Assembly (NCBI GenBank): GCA_027035735.1
Contig: JALVUH010000022.1
Span: 1 to 12,104, forward strand
DNA: 12,104 nucleotides
Reading direction: 5' to 3'
DNA from: Nautiliaceae bacterium
GTDB lineage: Bacteria; Campylobacterota; Campylobacteria; Campylobacterales; Nautiliaceae
This document shows, piece after piece, positions 7,253 through 12,104 of the stretch; position 1 is the stretch's first letter; every line of letters begins with the position of its first letter. The position numbers were made by a program, and so were the translations under genes. The notes beneath the pieces are model-generated. The model did no database searches and had not been told where the DNA came from. It saw nothing but the letters and a program-made list of their open reading frames with translations.

Positions 7253-7254
7253 AT
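7225..7254 (+). promoter_or_regulatory. sigma70-type promoter of clpB
   Basis: A perfect TTGACA (7225-7230) and perfect TATAAT (7249-7254) are separated by 18 bases, with a predicted start near 7261. The gene's AAGGAGG (7274-7280) lies 7 bases before the ATG. I see no CIRCE element (TTAGCACTC-N9-GAGTGCTAA) and no full HAIR element (CTTGAGT-N7-ACTCAAG), although CTTGA at 7224-7228 matches half of the latter. Confidence 0.8.
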
Positions 7255-7287
7255 TATGATAACTAAAACTTTTAAGGAGGAGAGAAA

Positions 7288-9891
7288 ATGGAAAAACTAT
7301 TTGAAAAATTAACAAATCAAATGATGGAAGCAATTGAGAGTGGATTATCTCTTGCACTTCATAATAAAAATCCAGAAGTTCATCCATTACATGTATTATG
7401 GGGACTTTTAACAAATACAAATACTGTGCTTAATCAAGCTCTTAATAAAATGGGAGTTGATAAAGTTGCAATTGAGCTTGAAGTAAAATCTGCAGTTGAT
7501 AGACTTCCAAAAGTAGACCAAATTACAAAAGAGTCTATTAGAATTGGAAGAGAATTAATTGATAGCTTGCAACAAGCAGAAGCTCTTGCTACAAGAATGG
7601 GTGATAAGTATGTAGCAGTTGATACTTGGCTTATTGCAAATCTTGATAGATTTAAAGATGTATTAGGAAAATATGTAGATTTAATGGAACTTAAAAAAAC
7701 TCTTGAGGCTATAAGAGGTGATACAAAAATTGAAAGCAAAAGTGCAGACGAAAATCTTGATGCACTTAATAAATATGGAATTGATTTAACTGAAAAAGCA
7801 AGAAAAGGTGAACTTGATCCTGTAATTGGAAGAGATGAAGAAATTAACAGAATGACACAAATCCTAATTAGAAAAACAAAAAATAACCCAATTTTACTAG
7901 GAGAACCTGGAGTTGGTAAAACAGCTCTTGTAGAAGGACTTGCTCAGAGAATTGTTAAAAAAGAAGTACCAACTTCACTTCAAAACAAAAAAATTATCGC
8001 ACTTGATATGACAGCTTTAATTGCTGGTGCTAAATATAGAGGTGAATTTGAAGATAGATTAAAAGCTGTAGTTGATGAGGTAAAATCAAATCCAAATATT
8101 ATTCTATTTATTGATGAGATTCACACAATCGTTGGAGCAGGGGCTAGTGAAGGTAGTATGGATGCTGCAAATATCCTAAAACCAGCTCTTGCAAGAGGAG
8201 AGTTAAGAACTATTGGTGCTACAACTTTAAGAGAGTATAGAAAATATTTTGAAAAAGATGCAGCGCTTCAAAGAAGATTCCAACCAGTAATGGTTAATGA
8301 ACCAAGTGTAAATGAAGCAATTAGAATTCTAAGAGGTCTTAAAGATAGACTTGAAGCTCACCATCAAGTAAAGATTTTAGATGAAGCACTTGTAGCTGCT
8401 GCAAAACTTACAGATAGATATATTACAGATAGATATTTACCAGATAAAGCAATTGATGCTATTGATGAAGCAGCGGCTGAGATTAGAATGCAAATTGAAA
8501 GCGAACCATTTGAATTATCAAAAATCAAAAGAGAAATTGAACAATTAATGGTTGAAAAACAAGCACTTGAAATGGAAGGTGCTAAGAGTGAAAAAGCGAA
8601 AAAAAGACTTGAAGAGATAGAAAAAGAGCTTGCAAATCTTGAAGAAGAAAAAAGAAAACTTGAAGCAAAATATGAAGAAGAAAAAAGAGTTTTAAAAGAA
8701 ATTGCAAATATTAAAGAACAAATTGAAAAACTCAAAAATGAAGCAGAAATTGCAAAAAGAGAGGGAGATTTCCATAAAGCGGCTGAAATTGAATATGGAA
8801 AAATAGTAGAACTCAATAAAAAATTAGCTGAGCTTGAAAAAAAATGGGAAGAAATGCAAAAAGAAGGAACATTGCTTAAAAGTGCAGTTGATGAAGAAGC
8901 AGTTGCTGATGTTGTAAGTAAATGGACAGGAATTCCTGTATCAAAAATGCTTCAAAGCGAGCTTGAAAAAATATTACATATTGAAGACGAACTTAAAAAA
9001 TGGGTTGTTGGTCAAGATGAAGCAATTAAAGCAGTGGCACGTGCAATTAAAAGAAATAAAGCAGGGCTTGGAGACCCTAATAGACCAATTGGAAGCTTTA
9101 TGTTCTTAGGACCAACAGGTGTTGGTAAAACTGAAACAGCAAAAACGTTAGCTAGATTTTTATTTGATGATGAAAAAGCTTTAATTAGATTTGATATGAG
9201 TGAATATATGGATAAAATATCTGTATCTAAACTTATTGGTGCAGCACCTGGATATGTAGGATATGAAGAAGGTGGACAATTAACAGAGGCTGTTAGAAGA
9301 AAACCATATAGTGTAATTTTATTTGATGAAATTGAAAAAGCACATCCAGATGTATTTAATATTCTTTTACAAGTGCTTGATGATGGAAGACTTACAGATA
9401 ATAAAGGTGTAACAGTTGATTTTAAAAATACAATAATTATTTTAACAAGTAATATTGCTAGTGATATTATTATGGAAATAAAAGAACCAAACGCAAGAAA
9501 AGAAGCAGTTTGGGCAGAACTTAAAAGAAGAATGAAACCAGAATTTTTAAACAGACTTGATGAAGTGGTAGTATTTAATCCACTTGGAAAAGAACAAGTT
9601 AAACAAATTGTTGAAATATTACTTAGAAAAATTAAATCTAGACTTGAAGAGAGAGATATTGAACTTAATTTAACTGATAGAGCAAAAGATTTTATTGCTG
9701 AAGTTGGATTTGATCCAGTATTTGGTGCAAGACCTTTAAAAAGAGCATTGGCTGAAGTTGTAGAAGATAAATTAGCTGAATTAATCCTTGAAGGTAAGGT
9801 AAAAGATGGAGATAAAGTTGAGTTTGATGTAGATGAAAATCATATAATTGTTAGAGTAAATGGAAGTGAAGTAGCAAGAGACCCTAAATAG
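7288..9891 (+). CDS. clpB: ATP-dependent disaggregase ClpB
   Basis: This 867-residue hexameric AAA+ chaperone pulls proteins out of aggregates together with DnaK. Domains in order: N-terminal Clp domain (about 1-145); AAA1 with Walker A GEPGVGKT (205-212), Walker B LFIDE (273-277) and pore loop KYRGE (249-253); the ClpB-type coiled-coil middle domain (about 405-530, very rich in Glu, Lys and Ala); AAA2 with Walker A GPTGVGKT (608-615), Walker B ILFDE (677-681) and pore loop GYVGYEEGG (655-663); and the C-terminal domain with the GFDPVFGARPLKRA block (807-820). The long middle domain separates it from ClpA and ClpC, and no IGF-type ClpP loop was noted. A strong AAGGAGG precedes the ATG. The last codons and the stop lie inside the transcription terminator. 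Monocistronic layout is likely. Confidence 0.98.
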   Translation: MEKLFEKLTNQMMEAIESGLSLALHNKNPEVHPLHVLWGLLTNTNTVLNQALNKMGVDKVAIELEVKSAVDRLPKVDQITKESIRIGRELIDSLQQAEALATRMGDKYVAVDTWLIANLDRFKDVLGKYVDLMELKKTLEAIRGDTKIESKSADENLDALNKYGIDLTEKARKGELDPVIGRDEEINRMTQILIRKTKNNPILLGEPGVGKTALVEGLAQRIVKKEVPTSLQNKKIIALDMTALIAGAKYRGEFEDRLKAVVDEVKSNPNIILFIDEIHTIVGAGASEGSMDAANILKPALARGELRTIGATTLREYRKYFEKDAALQRRFQPVMVNEPSVNEAIRILRGLKDRLEAHHQVKILDEALVAAAKLTDRYITDRYLPDKAIDAIDEAAAEIRMQIESEPFELSKIKREIEQLMVEKQALEMEGAKSEKAKKRLEEIEKELANLEEEKRKLEAKYEEEKRVLKEIANIKEQIEKLKNEAEIAKREGDFHKAAEIEYGKIVELNKKLAELEKKWEEMQKEGTLLKSAVDEEAVADVVSKWTGIPVSKMLQSELEKILHIEDELKKWVVGQDEAIKAVARAIKRNKAGLGDPNRPIGSFMFLGPTGVGKTETAKTLARFLFDDEKALIRFDMSEYMDKISVSKLIGAAPGYVGYEEGGQLTEAVRRKPYSVILFDEIEKAHPDVFNILLQVLDDGRLTDNKGVTVDFKNTIIILTSNIASDIIMEIKEPNARKEAVWAELKRRMKPEFLNRLDEVVVFNPLGKEQVKQIVEILLRKIKSRLEERDIELNLTDRAKDFIAEVGFDPVFGARPLKRALAEVVEDKLAELILEGKVKDGDKVEFDVDENHIIVRVNGSEVARDPK

Positions 9892-9907
9892 TTTGGGTCT
9901 CTTTTTT
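9876..9907 (+). terminator. intrinsic terminator of clpB
   Basis: AAGAGACCC (9876-9884) pairs perfectly with GGGTCTCTT (9895-9903) around a 10-base loop, and a run of T follows (9902-9907). The left arm is coding sequence for the last ClpB residues, and the stop codon TAG (9889-9891) lies in the loop. Confidence 0.9.
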
Positions 9908-9971
9908 ATTTTTTAAAAGGTGACAGAGAATATTTTTATTTTGTGAATTTTTATTCAATTGACTATTAAAA

Positions 9972-10000
9972 TTATGTTAAATTTATGTTACAATTTATGA
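9972..10000 (+). repeat. phased TTATG direct repeats upstream of the four-gene unit
   Basis: TTATGTTA occurs at 9972-9979 and again at 9983-9990, 11 bases apart, and a partial copy TTATGA follows at 9995-10000, 12 bases on. The copies surround the best -10 candidate of the downstream genes. It may be an operator or chance in AT-rich DNA. Confidence 0.35.
9989..9994 (+). promoter_or_regulatory. possible -10 box of the four-gene sensory unit
   Basis: TACAAT differs from TATAAT by one base and lies 22 bases before the 57-residue gene. No good -35 stands at normal distance; TTGACT (9959-9964) is 24 bases away, too far for a standard pair. A periodic AT-rich upstream region instead of a -35 is known for Campylobacter sigma70 promoters, which could apply here. 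The clpB terminator just upstream requires some promoter in this 125-base gap. Confidence 0.4.
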
Positions 10001-10016
10001 AAAATAAAGGTCAGTA

Positions 10017-10190
10017 ATGGAGCTTAAGGAAAAGGCTATAAAAAAAATTAAAAATTCAAATCTTGATAAGGATAAAATAGATACTACAATTCATCATATA
10101 AAAGAGTGGTATATTGAGGATATTACAGAAGAAGAGTTTTATAAAAAATTAGTAGAAAAATTCCCTTTTTTAAAACCTCTGTTTTTTTAA
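10017..10190 (+). CDS. small protein of unknown function (57 residues)
   Basis: I do not recognise this protein. It begins MELKEKAIKK and ends EKFPFLKPLFF. It is highly charged (many Lys, Glu, Asp), lacks any membrane segment, signal peptide or cysteine, and looks like two or three short helices followed by an aromatic, hydrophobic tail (49-57). Support for a real gene: the start is preceded by AAAGG (10006-10010) at 6 bases; it is the first ORF after the clpB terminator; it ends 9 bases before the next gene, whose ribosome site overlaps its stop; and the sequence is not low-complexity. Its position suggests it is co-expressed with the membrane protein, PAS protein and chemoreceptor that follow. 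Function is unknown. Confidence 0.7.
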   Translation: MELKEKAIKKIKNSNLDKDKIDTTIHHIKEWYIEDITEEEFYKKLVEKFPFLKPLFF

Positions 10191-10199
10191 AGGAAAAAG

Positions 10200-10577
10200 A
10201 TGTTTAATTTTTATTTTGCTTTTCATATTATTGTAGTAGTGAGTTGGGTATTGTTTTTATTGCAGTTTATTAAAGCTTATCAACATCAAAATAGGGCTGA
10301 AGCTTATATTTTTGGGATTTTGAGTCTGTTTTTTTTAATAATTACTTTTTATTTAGGAGTTAAGTTGATAATGTTTAATACTGCTATTTTAAAAAGTGGA
10401 GGATGGCTTCATTTAAAAATCACATTGGCAGTAATTTTAGCTATAGAAAATTTATATTATTTTGTAAAATTTTTGTTAAAAAAGACGATATCTAAAAAAA
10501 TAGCGGAATTAAATTATTGGATTAGTTATTTAATCTTTGTATTTATTCTTTATCTTACACTATTTAGACCATTTTAA
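10200..10577 (+). CDS. four-helix inner-membrane protein, HemJ/CopD-like
   Basis: This 125-residue protein has four probable membrane helices (about 4-24, 34-59, 69-91, 104-122). The first helix carries FHIIVVVSW with H9, and the third begins GGWLHLK (67-73) with H71 and K73. Both patterns resemble conserved spots in the HemJ (UPF0093) protoporphyrinogen oxidase and CopD-type membrane families, where histidines in such positions can bind heme. The match is partial: the later conserved histidine of HemJ's third helix is not seen and the protein is short, so it is better called a distant relative than HemJ. It lies 9 bases after the small gene and 9 bases before the PAS gene, with ribosome sites in both gaps, so co-transcription is likely. 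A role as a heme-bearing redox partner for the sensory proteins is speculation. Confidence 0.75.
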   Translation: MFNFYFAFHIIVVVSWVLFLLQFIKAYQHQNRAEAYIFGILSLFFLIITFYLGVKLIMFNTAILKSGGWLHLKITLAVILAIENLYYFVKFLLKKTISKKIAELNYWISYLIFVFILYLTLFRPF

Positions 10578-10586
10578 AGGAAGAAG

Positions 10587-11186
10587 ATGATAGACCAAAA
10601 AAGAATAGATGAAAAACTTCGTGCTGGAAAAAGACTCTCAAAACTTGATGCTCCAAAGACTCTTACAAACAAAGAAAAAGTATTAAGCGATAATGATTTC
10701 ATTGTATCTAAAACAGATACAAAAGGTTATATAATCTATTGCAATAGAATATTTGTAGAAATGGCTGGATGGAGTAGGTTTGAATTAATAGGTGCAAATC
10801 ATAATATTATCCGTCATCCCGATATGCCAAAAATTGCTTTTAAGATTCTTTGGGATTTAATACAAAATAAAAAAGAGTTTTTTGGATTTGTAAAAAATCT
10901 TAGAAAAGATGGTGGATTTTATTGGGTATTTGCTTATATTACGCCAGATTTAGATTTAAATGGTAATATTATAAGTTATACTTCTTTTAGAAAAAAACCA
11001 AGCAGAAAAGGGATTGAATTCCTAACTCCAATTTACAAACAGCTTGTAGAAGCTGAAAAAAGTGGAGGAATTAGTGCAAGTTATGAGCTACTTAAAGAAA
11101 TTTTAAAAGCAAATGATGATAATGTAATTGAAAAATATCAAAGATTAATATTTGATTTACAAAGGGATAAAGATGTTTTGGTTTAA
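10587..11186 (+). CDS. Aer/CetB-like PAS sensor protein
   Basis: This 199-residue soluble protein carries one PAS domain (about 34-140) of the aerotaxis type. Tell-tale blocks are DTKGYIIYCNRIFVEMAGW (44-62), the IRHPDMP motif (75-81), FGFVKNLRKDGGFYWVFAYITP (from 99) and the closing YTSFRKKPSR (131-140). In E. coli Aer and Campylobacter CetB this type of PAS binds FAD and senses redox state or energy level. There is no membrane segment, HAMP or signalling domain, so the signal must be passed to another protein. The next gene, a chemoreceptor, overlaps it by 14 bases, making a split Aer system like CetA/CetB likely. It is longer than CetB as I recall it, with an extra basic N-terminus (1-30) and a helical C-terminal tail (about 141-199). 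The start follows AAAGGAAG. Confidence 0.88.
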   Translation: MIDQKRIDEKLRAGKRLSKLDAPKTLTNKEKVLSDNDFIVSKTDTKGYIIYCNRIFVEMAGWSRFELIGANHNIIRHPDMPKIAFKILWDLIQNKKEFFGFVKNLRKDGGFYWVFAYITPDLDLNGNIISYTSFRKKPSRKGIEFLTPIYKQLVEAEKSGGISASYELLKEILKANDDNVIEKYQRLIFDLQRDKDVLV

Positions 11187-12104
11187 AAAAGATGAAAGAA
11201 ACGAAGAAGTTTTAGATAAAATTGAACAAGTTGTTAAAAAAGCTTATGAAGGGGAGCTTTATCATAGAATTATAATTGATGGTGAAAAGACAAAAGAAGA
11301 AAGAATAGCATGGAATATTAACGAAATGCTTGATCAGATAGAAGATTTATTAAGAGAAGCAGAAAATACTATAAAAGGTATAATTGAAGGACAAGATTAT
11401 AGATATATTCTCCCAAGCGGTCTTCATGGTGAATTTAGAAAAGTTGCTGAAGAATTTCAAGAAGTTTCAGAATCTCTTAAAATTTCAAAAAAAGTAGAAC
11501 TTATAAAAGAGTTATCAGATAAGTTTGTAGAAATAGATGGAGGAGTTAGTGCTAATTTACAATTAGTAGGAGAGAATATTTTTGAAATTGATGCTTCTTT
11601 TAAAGAAATTGCACAAAAAGTAAGAGCTTCTTCAAAACAAGCTGATGAAACATTTGAAAAAATGAAAGAAGCAAAACATAATTTTGAAATTTTATCTCAA
11701 AAAGTGCATGAAACTTCTAGTGAAGTAGAAGAGATGAATGAGCATATTACCTCTATTTCAAATATAATAGAGCTTATAAAAGATATTGCAGACCAAACAA
11801 ATTTGCTAGCTCTAAATGCGGCAATTGAAGCAGCAAGAGCGGGAGAACATGGTAGAGGATTTGCTGTAGTTGCTGATAATGTTCGTGAACTTGCAGAAAA
11901 AACTCAAAAAGCTACAAATGAAATAGCTATAACAATTCAAACTCTTCAACAGCAATTTATGAGTATTACAGAAAATACAAATCATATAGTAGAAATTGGA
12001 AATACTTCTTATAAAACATTAGAGGATTTTGAAAAACTTTTGTTTACTCTTCAAAAAGATTTGAGTGATGTAAATAAAATTACAGAAAAAAATATGTTAA
12101 AACT
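11173..12104 (+). CDS. cytosolic methyl-accepting chemotaxis protein (partial, runs off the window)
   Basis: The reading frame begins ATG (MFWFKKDERN) and stays open for 310 codons to the window end, so the C-terminus is missing. AAAGGG (11161-11166) lies 6 bases before the ATG, inside the PAS gene. The conserved signalling hairpin tip, which docks CheA and CheW, is complete: IADQTNLLALNAAIEAARAGEHGRGFAVVADNVRELAEKT at 205-244 (written here only as position and family). No membrane helix is present in the visible part, so it should be a soluble receptor. Residues about 12-110 are amphipathic and read like one or two degenerate HAMP modules (ending near LHGEFRKVAEEF, 84-95). With the PAS gene it forms a probable two-part energy-taxis receptor. 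Whether a zinc-binding CZB domain follows cannot be seen. Confidence 0.93.
   Translation, partial: MFWFKKDERNEEVLDKIEQVVKKAYEGELYHRIIIDGEKTKEERIAWNINEMLDQIEDLLREAENTIKGIIEGQDYRYILPSGLHGEFRKVAEEFQEVSESLKISKKVELIKELSDKFVEIDGGVSANLQLVGENIFEIDASFKEIAQKVRASSKQADETFEKMKEAKHNFEILSQKVHETSSEVEEMNEHITSISNIIELIKDIADQTNLLALNAAIEAARAGEHGRGFAVVADNVRELAEKTQKATNEIAITIQTLQQQFMSITENTNHIVEIGNTSYKTLEDFEKLLFTLQKDLSDVNKITEKNMLK

Noticed and set aside
7175..7420. 81-residue open frame on the minus strand over the clpB start
   Set aside because: It covers the clpB promoter, ribosome site and first codons in antisense; the product is a hydrophobic shadow.
8364..8816. 150-residue open frame on the minus strand inside clpB
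   Set aside because: It is antisense to the Glu/Lys-rich coiled coil and gives a Ser/Phe/Ile-rich low-complexity product; no ribosome site or family resemblance.
10587..12104. PAS and chemoreceptor genes as one gene broken by a frameshift
   Set aside because: The chemoreceptor has its own ATG with AAAGGG at 6 bases, and split PAS/MCP pairs with overlap are known (CetB/CetA), so two genes are more likely.

Overview
The window is AT-rich, gene-dense bacterial chromosome with no mobile elements. It looks like a Campylobacterota genome, possibly a thermophilic vent lineage such as Nautiliales. This is inferred from base composition, from the gene set (an Aer/CetB-like PAS protein beside a separate MCP, an M23 cell-shape-type peptidase), and from a gene order (clpB next to ctpA-purC-purS-purQ ... 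plsC-crcB) that I recall from Campylobacter jejuni. No alignment was run, so genus is not claimed.

Region 1 (2-336, minus strand): three tRNA genes, transcribed in the order Lys(TTT), Glu(TTC), Val(TAC), all with encoded CCA. A good sigma70-type promoter precedes them, and a small hairpin lies between the predicted transcription start and tRNA-Lys.

Region 2 (354-7126, minus strand): a nine-gene polycistron in which every junction overlaps: ctpA, purC, purS, purQ, an M23 peptidase, a membrane-anchored periplasmic SH3 protein, plsC, crcB, and an M90 (MtfA-type) zinc peptidase. Six of the eight junctions are the 4-base ATGA type; the others overlap by 14 and 8 bases. The operon joins purine synthesis (PurC, PurS, PurQ) with envelope processing, peptidoglycan remodelling, phospholipid synthesis and fluoride export. 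The first and last genes start with TTG. No terminator is visible after the last gene, so some readthrough into the tRNA genes is possible.

Region 3 (7127-7287): a divergent control region with a promoter for the ctpA operon and one for clpB. The clpB promoter lies in a short array of 10-base direct repeats.

Region 4 (7288-9907, plus strand): clpB, a full-length disaggregase, ended by an intrinsic terminator whose stem-loop contains the last codons and the stop codon.

Region 5 (10017-12104, plus strand): a tight four-gene unit comprising a 57-residue protein of unknown function, a four-helix membrane protein resembling HemJ/CopD-type proteins, an Aer/CetB-like PAS protein, and a transmembrane-free methyl-accepting chemotaxis protein that runs off the window. 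This is the most promising place for an undescribed system: possibly a multi-protein energy- or redox-sensing chemoreceptor. There is no gene-free stretch longer than 300 bases.
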